A stretch of 64,000 bases of DNA, taken from Coriobacterium glomerans PW2 (GTDB taxonomy: Bacteria; Actinomycetota; Coriobacteriia; Coriobacteriales; Coriobacteriaceae). The position numbers were made by a program, and so were the translations under genes. Positions 55,059 through 64,000 of this stretch are shown here, one piece after another. The notes beneath the pieces were generated by a model. That model worked only from the letters and a program-made list of their open reading frames with translations, searched no databases and was not told where the DNA came from. Location of the stretch: contig NC_015389.1 of the NCBI RefSeq assembly GCF_000195315.1, positions 1,612,001 through 1,676,000 on the forward strand, given 5' to 3'. Position 1 is the stretch's first letter, and every line of letters starts with the position of its first letter.

Positions 55059-58000
55059 TCAGCGCTCGGTGCGCCGACGGAAAGCCGCCGCCAGACCGAT
55101 CGCGCCCGCTCCCGCCGCCAAGGCGATGAAGGACGAGAAGCCTGCGATGTCACCGGTCGAGGCCAGGCTGCCGCGAGCGCCTCTCGAGCCATTCCGCCCG
55201 GAACCGCTGCTCGGGCCGCGACCGTCGCGGGTGCCGCTGTTCGCCCCGTTGCCGTTGCCGCCGTTGCTGTTTCCACCGTGGTCGCCGCCACCGTTGTTGT
55301 TCCCACCGTGATCGTCGCCGCCATGGTCGTCGCCGCCGCCGGTCGGACGGATGTCCGCGGTGGTCTTGAAAGTGCCCTTGCCGTCAGCCAGAATGTAGTT
55401 CTTCGCCACCGGCCCGTTCTCGACGAGGTCGGCGGTCACGATCACCGACTTTCCCGTGCCGGCTTCAGCGTCGTCGAACAGAGCGGTCGCGGTGTAGTCC
55501 TGAGGAGTGGCGAGCGCTTCGCCGTCGATGAGGCCCTTGAACTCAACCGAATCCAGAGTCGCATCGCGCTTGCCGTCCCAGTCCTTGGATGCCACGGTCG
55601 CCGAGGAGATCTCGATGGGTTTGCGATCGATGGTCAGCTTCGTTTCAAGCGGCCCTGTCGGCGCATAGGCGATGTAGGCCGTATCGTCCCGTGCGATGCC
55701 GACCGTCGCCTCCGTCGAGTAGGTGCCGGCGTCCTTCGGCAAGCCGTCCGCCCAGTCGCCGTCCCCCGCGCGATAGCGGAACCTCGCACTCGCCACGAGA
55801 CCGTCGAAGCCCGGGATCCCCTGGTCGCCGTCGCTCAGGGCGAACAGTCCGACATCGGGTGCCGCGCCGTCGTAGACCTTCTCGAGTTCGGTCTTGCCCG
55901 ACAGGCCGTAGGTCTTGAGACGGTAGATCCTGATGGGGTAGGTGCCCTTCGTCGCGCCCTCGACGTTGTCCAGGGCGACGTAGCCCTGATCCGGCGCCCA
56001 CTCGTAGGCGCGGCCCGTGTCGGTGCCCGGAAGCTCGGCGGCTGCGCCCTTGCCGTAGATGCCGCCGGTGATCGAGATCGCGTCGGAGTCGATGGCCTTG
56101 GATCCCTCGCCGGGGACGGCCAAGATGGAACCGCCGGAGATGGAGACCTTGCCTGTCGAGTTGGCCCGGGCCCGACTGCCGATTCCGGGTGCCTTCGCTC
56201 CTCCGGTCCCGGTGACGACGCCGCTCTTGATCACGATCACCGCGCCGAAGCCGCCTGCTCCGCTACCGATGCCGGAGCCACCGGCTCCGCCGGTCGCGAT
56301 GATCTGACCACCTGTGACGGTGATCGAGCCGCCGGTCGATTCGGATCCGCCGCCGATACCCGGCTGCTGGTCGGAACCGGTGGCTGTCACCTTCGTCTGA
56401 TCGAGCACGATCGCGCCGACCGAGTCGGCCGGCTCGGTGGCGCCGCCGCCGATGCCCGCGCCGGACCCGCCGGTCGCGGTGATGTCGCCGCCGGTGATGT
56501 GAATGGTGCCCTTGCCGCCGCGCTCTCCGCCGCCGATGCCCGCACCGTAGCCGGAAACGGAGACGACGGTGCTGTTGGTTATCTGGATGTCGCCTGCCGG
56601 ACTGTAGGCGCCTCCGCCGATCCCGGCGCTCGACGTCGCGCCCTTCGATGTCACGTCTGAGTTGGAGATGGTGATCTTGCCGTCGGCGGATCCGCCGGAG
56701 CTGCAGCAGATCCCGCCTCCGCCGTTCTCATCGCCGACCGCGATGATCTTGCCACCTGTGATCGAGATCACGGCGCTCGCCTTGTTGTCCACCAGACTGG
56801 GCATGAGACCTATGGCAGCCCCCGACCCCGAGCCCTTTGCGCTCACCTGCGCGTCATCGAGCGTGATCGACGACGTATCGTCGAAACCGGTGCTTCCGGC
56901 ACCGATGCCGCAGGCTCCGTTGATGGCCGTAGCGCGGACCGTCGCGCCCTTGATGAGTATCGTTCCGGCTCCGCCATCGTATCCGCCACCGATTCCAGCG
57001 GCACCGCTCATCGACGTCGCCGTGACGTCTCCGCCGGTGATGCTCACGTTGCCCTTGTTGCCGCTTGACCATCCACCGACACCTGCACCGTTGTATCCCG
57101 AGGCCACGATGGTGCTCTTCGAGATGGTGATGTCAACGTTGCCGGTGCCGCCGTAGCCGTCCCCGATGCCGGAGCCCGCGTTGGAATCCGCATGCACGGT
57201 CGCATTCGAGATGGTTATGATCGCGTGCGAATCTCCGGTGCCGGTGCCGATGCCCGCCCCGGAGACGCCTGTGGCGGTGACGTCGCTGTCAGAGATGGTG
57301 ATATCGGTGTCGCCGGTGCTGTCGAGTCCGGCACCGATCCCCGCGCCGCGCCCCGCCTTGGCATGTACCGTGCCCCCGGTGATCCTGATCTTGCCCTGCG
57401 GGGAGCGGGTCGCCGATCCGATGCCGGCCGAGCTGCTGCCCTGGGCGGTCACGTCACCGCCCGAGATGGTGATTTCTCCGCCCGATGAGCTCTGATAGGC
57501 GGCACCGATACCGGCAGCCGAGCTATTGGACGTCGCCTTCACCGTCCCGCCCGAGATGGTGATCGTACCGACGGCACCGCTGTTCATGTCGCCGATCGCC
57601 GCCGCATGCTGACTGGTGGCGGTCACGTTGCCGCCGGTGATGGTGATGGCTCCCTTGGTCGCGGCGGTCCAGCCGCCCAAGGCCGAGTTGTATCCGTTCG
57701 CGACGACGGTTCCTCCCGAGATCGTGATGCGCCCGTCGCCGGAGTTGCCGCTCAGATTGCCGATTGCCGCGCCCCTTCCTCCGGTGACGTTGAGCGTGCC
57801 ACCTGAGATGGAGATCGCTCCCGTAGACGTAGCGTTGCCGCCGCCGATACCGGCTCCGCCCGGAGCGGTGACGGTGAGCGTCCCCGTGGATGCCTTCGTA
57901 ACGTTGAGCGTGGAGCCATTCGGCACGAGCACGGGAGTCTCGGACCCCGGGCCCGTGATCGAGCTTGTGCCCTTGAGGGTCAGATCGAGAACCCCAGTTG

Positions 58001-58364
58001 ACATTCCGATGGCGAGCACTTTGGAGTAGCCGGCATACGAGATCTTGACGCTGTCGAGCGTGATCGCCGCATGCGCGCCATCGGCGACGGCGATGCCGTC
58101 TTCTGTGGCGGTGTCTTTGCCCGCAGCCATGGAGATCGTGACGTTGGCGCCGTTCTGCACTCTGACGATATTGGTGTCTTCTTGACCGGCAAGGGTCTCA
58201 TATGTCCAATCAACCCCCTTTGTGCCTCCGGTCACCTCAAAGGCGCCGGCAGTCTCGGCCCACGCCTGTTTGGGGGATAGCATGAGAGCAGCCATAAAGC
58301 CCACGAGCAGAGCGAATGCTATCAAGGCCGATCTGTCATACCTTCTATCAGCGGTTCTGACCAT
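55059..58364 (-). CDS. large repeat-containing cell-surface protein with sortase-like anchor
   Basis: A 1101-residue exported protein. Signal peptide: ALIAFALLVGFMAALMLSPKQAWA (cleaved after about residue 36). Residues about 160-770 hold some 21 glycine-rich repeats of 27-33 residues with core GDVTATGGSGAGIGGG...GTITISGG, likely a beta-helix or solenoid. Then come a YDG/Ig-like part (LSGKTELEKVYDGAAPDVGLF, KLTIDRKPIEISSATV), a His/Gly/Asn-rich linker (GGDDHGGDDHGGNNNGG), and LASTGD, hydrophobic stretch, RRRTER. ATG 58364 with AAGGAC. Probably an adhesin or scaffold. Confidence 0.82.
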   Translation of the reverse strand: MVRTADRRYDRSALIAFALLVGFMAALMLSPKQAWAETAGAFEVTGGTKGVDWTYETLAGQEDTNIVRVQNGANVTISMAAGKDTATEDGIAVADGAHAAITLDSVKISYAGYSKVLAIGMSTGVLDLTLKGTSSITGPGSETPVLVPNGSTLNVTKASTGTLTVTAPGGAGIGGGNATSTGAISISGGTLNVTGGRGAAIGNLSGNSGDGRITISGGTVVANGYNSALGGWTAATKGAITITGGNVTATSQHAAAIGDMNSGAVGTITISGGTVKATSNSSAAGIGAAYQSSSGGEITISGGDVTAQGSSSAGIGSATRSPQGKIRITGGTVHAKAGRGAGIGAGLDSTGDTDITISDSDVTATGVSGAGIGTGTGDSHAIITISNATVHADSNAGSGIGDGYGGTGNVDITISKSTIVASGYNGAGVGGWSSGNKGNVSITGGDVTATSMSGAAGIGGGYDGGAGTILIKGATVRATAINGACGIGAGSTGFDDTSSITLDDAQVSAKGSGSGAAIGLMPSLVDNKASAVISITGGKIIAVGDENGGGGICCSSGGSADGKITISNSDVTSKGATSSAGIGGGAYSPAGDIQITNSTVVSVSGYGAGIGGGERGGKGTIHITGGDITATGGSGAGIGGGATEPADSVGAIVLDQTKVTATGSDQQPGIGGGSESTGGSITVTGGQIIATGGAGGSGIGSGAGGFGAVIVIKSGVVTGTGGAKAPGIGSRARANSTGKVSISGGSILAVPGEGSKAIDSDAISITGGIYGKGAAAELPGTDTGRAYEWAPDQGYVALDNVEGATKGTYPIRIYRLKTYGLSGKTELEKVYDGAAPDVGLFALSDGDQGIPGFDGLVASARFRYRAGDGDWADGLPKDAGTYSTEATVGIARDDTAYIAYAPTGPLETKLTIDRKPIEISSATVASKDWDGKRDATLDSVEFKGLIDGEALATPQDYTATALFDDAEAGTGKSVIVTADLVENGPVAKNYILADGKGTFKTTADIRPTGGGDDHGGDDHGGNNNGGGDHGGNSNGGNGNGANSGTRDGRGPSSGSGRNGSRGARGSLASTGDIAGFSSFIALAAGAGAIGLAAAFRRRTER
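56063..57884 (-). repeat. about 21 tandem glycine-rich protein repeats
   Basis: DNA region encoding successive units of 27-33 residues, each with AGIGGG-like and ITISGG-like blocks. Units are diverged, not identical, which argues for an old expansion rather than recent slippage. Confidence 0.82.
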
Positions 58365-58433
58365 AGTGAACCGTCCTTCCGTGCGCGGACTCGCAATCGG
58401 CCGCATAGCGATCGTACAGACGCCATGGTTCAT

Positions 58434-58781
58434 ACCCCGCTTTAGATGAGTTGAGGAGCGGATTCCCGATATTCTTTTTATGGACTAGATCTCTATATAA
58501 TGCACCCTCCAGAAATCTGTCGCGCTAGACGAGGGAGGCGGACGATTCGGTGCGCTTGGAGCCCATCGCGTCAAAGCGTGACAGATCTCAGTGATCTCAT
58601 AGGTGCGAGTGCAAACGGGCGCCCCCGCCCAGTGGCGAAGGCGCGCCCGTGCGCATCCGAAGCGAGGTGCACCGGGCGTCCTGCCTGCGCGCCGCGCCGT
58701 TCATGCTCTTGCGATTGCAATCCGTCGGCGCGACGTGATCACTGCCGATGGCAGAGCGAACCCGCGCTGACCGGTCGCGCT
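58434..58781. other. intergenic region with ADH terminator
   Basis: About 350 bp. 58615-58650 folds into an 8-bp stem ACGGGCGC/GCGCCCGT ending in TTTGC on the minus strand, a probable terminator of the downstream-facing ADH gene. Nothing else recognised. Confidence 0.5.
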
Positions 58782-59843
58782 CTACTCCTCGATCCTGACG
58801 ACCGGCTTGATGAGATCGGCCGGCTTGTCGCGCATGAGGAACAGCGCCTCCTCGAGATGATCCCATCCCTCGAAGATATGGGAGATGAGCGGATGCACAT
58901 CCAGCCGCCCGCGCGCGACGAGGGCGCCGAGCTTCTCCATGCGCAGGCGACCGCCGGGCATGAGCCCGCCGATGATCTCCTTGTGGCCCATCCCGACGCC
59001 CCATTCGACACGAGGGATCGTCACGAACTCTCCGGATCCCAAATAGTTCACGTTGCCGATCTTTCCGCCGGGCCTGACGCATTTGACGGCCTCCTCGAAT
59101 GTGGTGCCGTCCCCGCCGGCGACGAGCACCTTGTCGACGGGTACGCCTCCGGTCAGCTCGAGCACCTGCTCGGCGATGGGACCGTTCTTGTAGGAGATGA
59201 AATCGTCTGCACCGTAGCGACGCGCAACCTCCACGGTGACCGGCCGGTTGCCGACCGCGATGATATGAGCGGCTCCGCGCATCGCTGCTCCGGCGACGCT
59301 CATGAGGCCGACCGGGCCGATGCCAATGACGAGCACGACATCGCCGAACTCCACATCGGCGAGCTCGGCTGCGTGAAAACCGGTCGGCACCATATCCGAG
59401 AGCATGCACGCATCGACCGGGTCGATGTTCTCGGGCAGATGCGCCAGATTGCCATCGGCATCGTTGACATGGTAGAACTCCGAGAATACACCGTCTTTGA
59501 AGTTGGAGAACTTCCAGCCGCCGAGCATGCCGCCCGAGTGCATCGCGAATCCCGCCTGCGCCGCCAGCGAGCTCCAGTCAGGTGTGATGGCGGGCACGAG
59601 CACCCGATCGCCGGGCTTGAAATCCGCGACCTCCTCGCCGATCTCTGCGATCTCACCGCAGGACTCATGGCCCAGGATCATGTTGTGGCGCTCGCCGATC
59701 GCGCCCTCCCACAGCGTGTGCACATCCGATGTGCAGATAGCGACCGCCAGGGGCTTGACGATCGCGTCTCTCGGCCCGCAGGCGGGAACGTCCTTCTCGA
59801 TCCAGCCGGACTCGCCGATCTTGAGCATCGCGTAACCTCTCAT
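58782..59843 (-). CDS. adh: zinc-dependent secondary alcohol (isopropanol) dehydrogenase
   Basis: NADP-dependent medium-chain dehydrogenase of 353 residues, closely like the Clostridium beijerinckii isopropanol dehydrogenase: MRGYAMLKIGESGWIEKDVP, CTSDVHTLWEGAIGERHNMILGHE (catalytic zinc Cys, His, Glu), FKPGDRVLVPAITPDW, GWKFSNFKDGVFSEFYHVNDAD, and cofactor loop VLVIGIGPVGLM. Like that enzyme it lacks the structural-zinc Cys cluster. ATG 59843 with GAGAGGAG. Single gene, likely disposing of reducing equivalents during fermentation. Confidence 0.93.
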   Translation of the reverse strand: MRGYAMLKIGESGWIEKDVPACGPRDAIVKPLAVAICTSDVHTLWEGAIGERHNMILGHESCGEIAEIGEEVADFKPGDRVLVPAITPDWSSLAAQAGFAMHSGGMLGGWKFSNFKDGVFSEFYHVNDADGNLAHLPENIDPVDACMLSDMVPTGFHAAELADVEFGDVVLVIGIGPVGLMSVAGAAMRGAAHIIAVGNRPVTVEVARRYGADDFISYKNGPIAEQVLELTGGVPVDKVLVAGGDGTTFEEAVKCVRPGGKIGNVNYLGSGEFVTIPRVEWGVGMGHKEIIGGLMPGGRLRMEKLGALVARGRLDVHPLISHIFEGWDHLEEALFLMRDKPADLIKPVVRIEE

Positions 59844-60041
59844 GAGGTCTCCTCTCAGCGTGGGAATATCGTATCGTCGCATCCTTTGCGGACAAAACCC
59901 GCGACAACCTCAGTCTACCCGTGCACGGCTCATCATCCGGTCCGTCACACGATGCGGTTAAATTCTTCGATCGCGCGCCATGAGGTGTCGAGCGGGGCCG
60001 GCGTGCTGATTGCACGCGCACAGGCGAGCTGCCCCCCCCAC

Positions 60042-61682
60042 TCAGGCAAGCGATGCGCGCAGCAGCTCGCCGAAACGCCGGGGGTTGCCCGTGCCGCGAC
60101 TCGCCTTCATACATTGCCCGATGAGGAAGCCGAGCACCCGTTCGTTTCCGGCGCGGTACTGGGCGATCTGCCCGGGGCAGGCGCGCAGCACCTCCTCGAC
60201 GACGGGTTCGAGGCAGGCGTCATCGTTCACCTGACGAATTCCGCGCGCATCTGCGATCGCCCCGGGGTCCTCTCCTGTGCGCGCCATCACCTCGATGACC
60301 TCCGGTACCCGGCTGTACGAGATCGTCTCGTCCTCCACGAGCGCGGCGAGCGCACAGAGCCGCTCGGGGGCGATCCCGCTTTCAGCGAGTGGCGTCCTCG
60401 CCGCCTTCAGATACGAGACGACCTCATTGAGCAGCAGGTTCGCGATGGTCTGCGCACGCAGCCGATCGCAGTTTGCCGCAGCCCTCTCGAAGAAGCGGGC
60501 GAGATCCGCATCAGATGCGATCTGGGCCGCATCGGCGCGTCTGATCCCGAATTGCGTCACGAGGCGATCGCGCAAGGCCTGGGGGAGCTCGGGCAACCTC
60601 TTGCGACATGCCTCGATGAACTCGTCGGCGAGCGCGAACGGAGCGAGATCCGGGTCGGGAAACAACCGGTAGTCGTCGGCGGACTCCTTCACGCGCATCA
60701 CCACCGTGCGCTTGCGTGCGGGCTCCCAGTGTCGAGTCTCCTGATATACGGTGCCCCCCTGCTCGAGCACGTCCGCCTGACGACGGATCTCATAGGCGAG
60801 TCCGTCGTGCAGGCTCTTGAATGAGTTCAGGTTCTTGAGCTCGGTCTTGACCCCCAACTCGGTGCTGCCGCGGGGCCGTAGGCTCACATTGGCGTCGCAG
60901 CGCATCGATCCGCTCTCCATCGAGCAATCTGAGATGCGAAGGGCGATGAAGATGCGGCGCAGCTCCTCCATGAACAGACGAGCCTCCTCAGGCGTGCGCA
61001 AATCAGGCAGGGTGACCAGCTCGATCAGAGGAGTTCCGCAGCGGTTGTAGTCGATCAGGCTCTCGTGCGCCTCTGTGATCCGACCTTCCGCGCCGCCGAT
61101 ATGAACCATCTTCGCGGCATCCTCTTCCATGTGGATGCGCAGGATCCTGATGGGTGCGATGTAGGACCCATCTGGGCGACGCTCGGGTGCGAGAGGTGCC
61201 GAGGCGCCGTACCCGGTCGGCCTGAATCCGTGCTCGCCGGCGGAAGCGCCTCGTGCCTTGCTCGCAACGATGGCCTCTCCGTGCGGCTCGCCGGCGAGAT
61301 CGCCCCGCTCGGCGGCGGCGGAGGCCGGCACCTCCAGATCGAGGCGGCCATGCATGCACAGCGCGATCGGGCCCTGCGTGGTCTGGAAGTTCTTCGCCAT
61401 GTCTGGATAGAAGTAGTGCTTGCGATAGAACATCGAACGCCGGCGAATCTCGCAGTTCGTTGCGAGCCCTGCCATGACGATCGACTCGATCGCACGCTTG
61501 TTGGGAACCGGCAGCGCGCCGGGAAAACCCAGGCACACCGGGCACACGTTCGAGTTGGGCGCCTCATCGTGGGTGATCCGGCAGCCGCAGAACATCTTCG
61601 TCTCAAGCTCGGTGAGCTCGGTGTGGATCTCGAGCCCGATCACCGCCTCCCAGCGCTCGAGCGCGCATGCGAGTTCTCTCAT
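60042..61682 (-). CDS. gatB: Asp/Glu-tRNA amidotransferase subunit B
   Basis: tRNA-binding and kinase subunit of the GatCAB complex that amidates misacylated Glu-tRNA-Gln or Asp-tRNA-Asn. 546 residues, longer than the usual 475-505. Motifs: WEAVIGLEIHTELTELETKMFCGC, CPVCLGFPGALPVPNK, FYRKHYFYPDMAKNFQTTQ, DYNRCGTPLIELVTLPDLRTPEEA, MRCDANVSLRP. Residues about 120-170 are an Ala/Gly-rich insertion in the beta region. ATGA overlap with gatA. A poly-C run of 8 lies just past the stop. Confidence 0.95.
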   Translation of the reverse strand: MRELACALERWEAVIGLEIHTELTELETKMFCGCRITHDEAPNSNVCPVCLGFPGALPVPNKRAIESIVMAGLATNCEIRRRSMFYRKHYFYPDMAKNFQTTQGPIALCMHGRLDLEVPASAAAERGDLAGEPHGEAIVASKARGASAGEHGFRPTGYGASAPLAPERRPDGSYIAPIRILRIHMEEDAAKMVHIGGAEGRITEAHESLIDYNRCGTPLIELVTLPDLRTPEEARLFMEELRRIFIALRISDCSMESGSMRCDANVSLRPRGSTELGVKTELKNLNSFKSLHDGLAYEIRRQADVLEQGGTVYQETRHWEPARKRTVVMRVKESADDYRLFPDPDLAPFALADEFIEACRKRLPELPQALRDRLVTQFGIRRADAAQIASDADLARFFERAAANCDRLRAQTIANLLLNEVVSYLKAARTPLAESGIAPERLCALAALVEDETISYSRVPEVIEVMARTGEDPGAIADARGIRQVNDDACLEPVVEEVLRACPGQIAQYRAGNERVLGFLIGQCMKASRGTGNPRRFGELLRASLA

Positions 61683-63199
61683 GCGATCTCACCGCCTCTT
61701 CCCGCGAAGTCCGGCGCGACGCGACCGGCCGTCTGGGACCCCGCCTGCCCACTGAGGCCGCGCTCGAGCGCGCGAGCCCAGCCGAGCAGCTCGCGATCGT
61801 GGAAGGCGGGAGCCACGAGCTGGGCGGACACCGGAAGATGCGAGGTTTCGCCAAGCCCTGCCGGCACCGAGATGCCGGCGTTGCCGACGATGTTGATGGA
61901 GATCGTGAACATATCCGAAAGATACATCCTCGTGGGATCCTCGATCTCCCCGAACCGAAACGCCACGCCTGGACTCGTGGGCATGAGGATCACGTCAACC
62001 TGCCGAAACGCCTCTTCATAATCGCGCGTGATAAGCGTGCGGGCCTTCTGCGCGGCGATGTAGTACCTCTCATAGGCCTCCGTGGACAGAAGATAGGCAC
62101 CGAGCAGCTGGCGGCGCTTCGCCTCCGCACCGAAACCTCGCGCCCGGGAGCGAGAGATCTGCTGGCCAAGCGTCTTGCATCCCGGTTGCTGGTATCCATA
62201 GCGGATGCCGTCGAAGCGAGCGAGATTGGAGAAGGCCTCGGCGGAACCGATGACGTGGTATGCCGCGATGGCGGCATTCAGGTGAGGCAACTCGATTTCT
62301 ACCGGGGTCGCCCCCTGTTCCTCGAGCGCGCGCGAGGCCCTTTCCTGAGCCGACGCGACCTCCGGGCTCAGCCCCTCGACTTCCATGAGGGTCGGTGCGA
62401 TGCCAAAGCGCAACCCATCCAGGGGCATGTCGAGAAATGAAAGGAAATCCGCCGGCACGTCTCGACTCATGGCGTCGAGAGGATCGCGACCGCCCGACGT
62501 GAGCGCATCCATGGCGCAAGCCACGTCCTCGACGGTACGGCCGATGGGCCCAACTTGATCGAGCGAGGACCCGAAGGCCACCACACCGTAGCGCGACACC
62601 GCCCCATAGGTCGGCTTCATGCCCACCACTCCGCACAGCGAGGCGGGCTGGCGAGTCGATCCGCCGGTGTCGGAGCCGAGCGACAAGACGACCTCGCCGG
62701 CTGCGACCGCTGCCGCCGATCCCCCTGAGGAGCCTCCCGGAACGCGCGCCGTGTCCCATGGGTTGTTCGTGCGGTGGAATGCCGAGCTCTCCGTCGAGGA
62801 GCCGAACGCGAACTCGTCCATGTTCGCCTTTCCCATCGGCAGGCAGCCCGCATCGAGCATGCGCGCGACACATGTCGCCGTGAAGGGCGACTCGTAGGAC
62901 TCGAGCATGCGCGAGGCGCATGTGGTCCGCGTGCCCAGGAGGTTCATGTTGTCTTTGATCGCCAACGGCACACCGGCGAGAGCCGGAAGCTTGTCGCCGG
63001 AGGCGCGCGCCCTATCCAGCCGATCAGCGGCTTCGATTGCAAGTTCGGGCGTAACCTGCAGAAAAGCTCCGATTTCGCTATCGCGCCTCTCGATGGCATC
63101 GAGTGAGGCGCAGGCGATCTCGCGAGCGCTGAACTCACCGGCTGAGATCCCGGCTGCGATCTCGCGCGCTTGCAGCTCGTCGAACCCTCGCACCCTCAC
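61679..63199 (-). CDS. gatA: Asp/Glu-tRNA amidotransferase subunit A (glutaminase)
   Basis: Amidase-signature subunit of 506 residues that releases ammonia from glutamine. Catalytic triad region: AIKDNMNLLGTRTTCASRML (Lys), VPGGSSGGSAAAVAAG (cis-Ser) and SLGSDTGGSTRQPASLCGVVGMKPTYG (nucleophilic Ser). The GTG start overlaps the gatC stop (GTGA); gatB follows with ATGA. Three coupled genes in order C-A-B. Confidence 0.96.
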   Translation of the reverse strand: MRVRGFDELQAREIAAGISAGEFSAREIACASLDAIERRDSEIGAFLQVTPELAIEAADRLDRARASGDKLPALAGVPLAIKDNMNLLGTRTTCASRMLESYESPFTATCVARMLDAGCLPMGKANMDEFAFGSSTESSAFHRTNNPWDTARVPGGSSGGSAAAVAAGEVVLSLGSDTGGSTRQPASLCGVVGMKPTYGAVSRYGVVAFGSSLDQVGPIGRTVEDVACAMDALTSGGRDPLDAMSRDVPADFLSFLDMPLDGLRFGIAPTLMEVEGLSPEVASAQERASRALEEQGATPVEIELPHLNAAIAAYHVIGSAEAFSNLARFDGIRYGYQQPGCKTLGQQISRSRARGFGAEAKRRQLLGAYLLSTEAYERYYIAAQKARTLITRDYEEAFRQVDVILMPTSPGVAFRFGEIEDPTRMYLSDMFTISINIVGNAGISVPAGLGETSHLPVSAQLVAPAFHDRELLGWARALERGLSGQAGSQTAGRVAPDFAGRGGEIA

Positions 63200-63507
63200 C
63201 TGTCCTGTTCCCCTCCCAATATCTGCGGGATCAAAAAGCTTCTCCCGCGCGTGCTCGCCGCGTTGGCGAGCGCCTCCTCGATCGAAAGGGACCGCGCCGA
63301 TGCGATGGCGTCTTCGCGCACGACATTGGAGAGGTCCCCGATCGGATAGAACGTCGGCTCGACGTCAGACGTATCGTATTCGAGGATGGGCTCGAGCAGA
63401 TCGATCGCCTCGTTCAGATAATCGCGCATCTCGACGAGTTCGTCTCGATCGAGATCGATGCACACATAGCCTGAGATGTCCTGAACATCCTTCACGCTGA
63501 ATGCCAT
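63196..63507 (-). CDS. gatC: Asp/Glu-tRNA amidotransferase subunit C
   Basis: Small 103-residue linker of the GatCAB complex. The helical EMRDYLNEAIDLLEPILEYDTSDVEPTFYPIGDLSNVVREDAI is the typical GatC core; the tail SFLIPQILGG matches the family's VPxxL segment. First gene of gatCAB; the 3' end overlaps gatA. Confidence 0.9.
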   Translation of the reverse strand: MAFSVKDVQDISGYVCIDLDRDELVEMRDYLNEAIDLLEPILEYDTSDVEPTFYPIGDLSNVVREDAIASARSLSIEEALANAASTRGRSFLIPQILGGEQDR

Positions 63508-63560
63508 CGCTCGCCCCCTCTATCGCGTTGTGCCTCTTGGATGCGCATCCGCGTGCACCA

Positions 63561-64000
63561 TCAGTCGTTCGGATTGTCGATCGCTTTCGCGCTGAGATCG
63601 CCTCCATCGAAGCCGAGCGTGATCACGCAGCAATTGCCCATATGCTCGCCGGTCCTCAGAGTCTCATGACCGCAGGCGCGCAAGACCTGGGCGCATGCGG
63701 CGCCATGAGTCGCGCACAGTACGCTCAGATGTCCCGGGCGCTCCATGATCTGCGTCAGCGTGCACATCAGGCGCTCGCGAAACTCCATCTCCCCCTCACC
63801 GCCGAACGGCTTGTAGAAATCGCCGTAGGGAAGCGGGGGATTCGTATCCTCGGTGAGTCCCTCGAAGGTGCCGAAGTTCCATTCACGCAACCCTTTCACC
63901 CGCTCGTAATCCATGCCGGGCACGATCAGCTCAAGCGTGTCGCACGCCCGCTCAGAGGTGCTCGAGTAAGCATGGTCGAATGCGATGCCGCGTGCGCGGA
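63561..64000 (-). CDS. histidine phosphatase (phosphoglycerate-mutase-like), 5'-truncated by window
   Basis: The C-terminal 146 or so codons of a histidine phosphatase; the RHG start motif lies beyond the window edge. Visible: FDHAYSSTSERACDTLELIV, LREWNFGTFEGLTEDTNP, and LCATHGAACAQVLRACGHE with the second catalytic His. This resembles GpmB/CobC-type phosphatases; the substrate is not predictable. It lies 53 bp upstream of gatC in the same direction. Confidence 0.85.
   Translation of the reverse strand, partial: RARGIAFDHAYSSTSERACDTLELIVPGMDYERVKGLREWNFGTFEGLTEDTNPPLPYGDFYKPFGGEGEMEFRERLMCTLTQIMERPGHLSVLCATHGAACAQVLRACGHETLRTGEHMGNCCVITLGFDGGDLSAKAIDNPND

Noticed and set aside
56063-57884. 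Possible CRISPR-like or tandem DNA repeat array
   Set aside because: Periodicity is in the protein; DNA units are diverged and there are no spacer/repeat pairs.
60032-60039. C8 run just after gatB as a phase-variable tract
   Set aside because: Short, outside the coding sequence and downstream of an essential gene; no expected effect.

Overview
The window is a high-GC chromosome segment from a Gram-positive anaerobe. It most resembles a Coriobacteriia member (Collinsella or a close relative): glutamine synthetase III, a DUF711/UPF0210 protein, large STAND-BTAD regulators, sortase-type surface proteins, the split arg operon and tmRNA all fit that picture. The genus is inferred from gene content, not from a marker-gene comparison. 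Gene density is high and most genes lie on the minus strand.

Layout. 0-12.1 kb is a carbohydrate and nucleoside accessory region. A TetR regulator sits in an operon with a GPH-type sugar symporter and an alpha-galactosidase (cut by the window edge), divergent from a GT-B-like glycosyltransferase of unknown role, with a double palindromic operator between them. Next comes a minus-strand run: GATase1-like protein, DMT permease, choloylglycine-hydrolase-family protein, nucleoside hydrolase, MFS permease, ribokinase, and a LacI regulator at the far end. The run starts at a promoter region carrying two identical LacI-type palindromes. 12.4-20.2 kb is housekeeping: lysS, greA, tatA, tRNA-Pro, ispE, veg, rdgB, rph, murI, a HAD phosphatase and a tRNA-Val gene with odd features. 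20.4-24 kb holds a DUF4352 membrane protein, a DUF6504-like gene behind a perfect SOS box, a metallophosphoesterase and an acyltransferase. 24-28.9 kb is the arginine operon argC-argJ-argB-argD. 29-45.8 kb holds an Fe-dependent alcohol dehydrogenase, two tandem TPR-like unknown proteins, tRNA-Glu, a DUF3781-GNAT fusion, glnN, DUF711, yhbY, a 1007-residue STAND-BTAD regulator, and the amino-sugar operon glmM-crr-nagB. 45.9-48.5 kb is rplM-rpsI, a patatin-like lipase and ssrA (tmRNA).

Right after ssrA lies a 241-nt partial second copy of the tmRNA without the tRNA-like ends. It is followed by a T-box-like fragment, a small XRE regulator and two cell-envelope protein genes of lower GC content (about 49-53 kb). 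This looks like an integrated or recombined accessory segment at ssrA. 53.4-58.4 kb carries a ferritin-like protein and a large surface protein with about 21 glycine-rich repeats. 58.8-64 kb holds an isopropanol-dehydrogenase-like ADH, gatCAB and a truncated histidine phosphatase.

The observations most worth a second look are the tmRNA duplication with its one-sided divergence pattern, the unknown TetR-linked glycosyltransferase, the LacI-box nucleoside/amidase cluster, the SOS-box DUF6504 gene, the tRNA-Val with C33, the DUF3781-GNAT fusion, and four convergent gene pairs whose stop codons overlap. No CRISPR array, transposase or prophage gene was seen.
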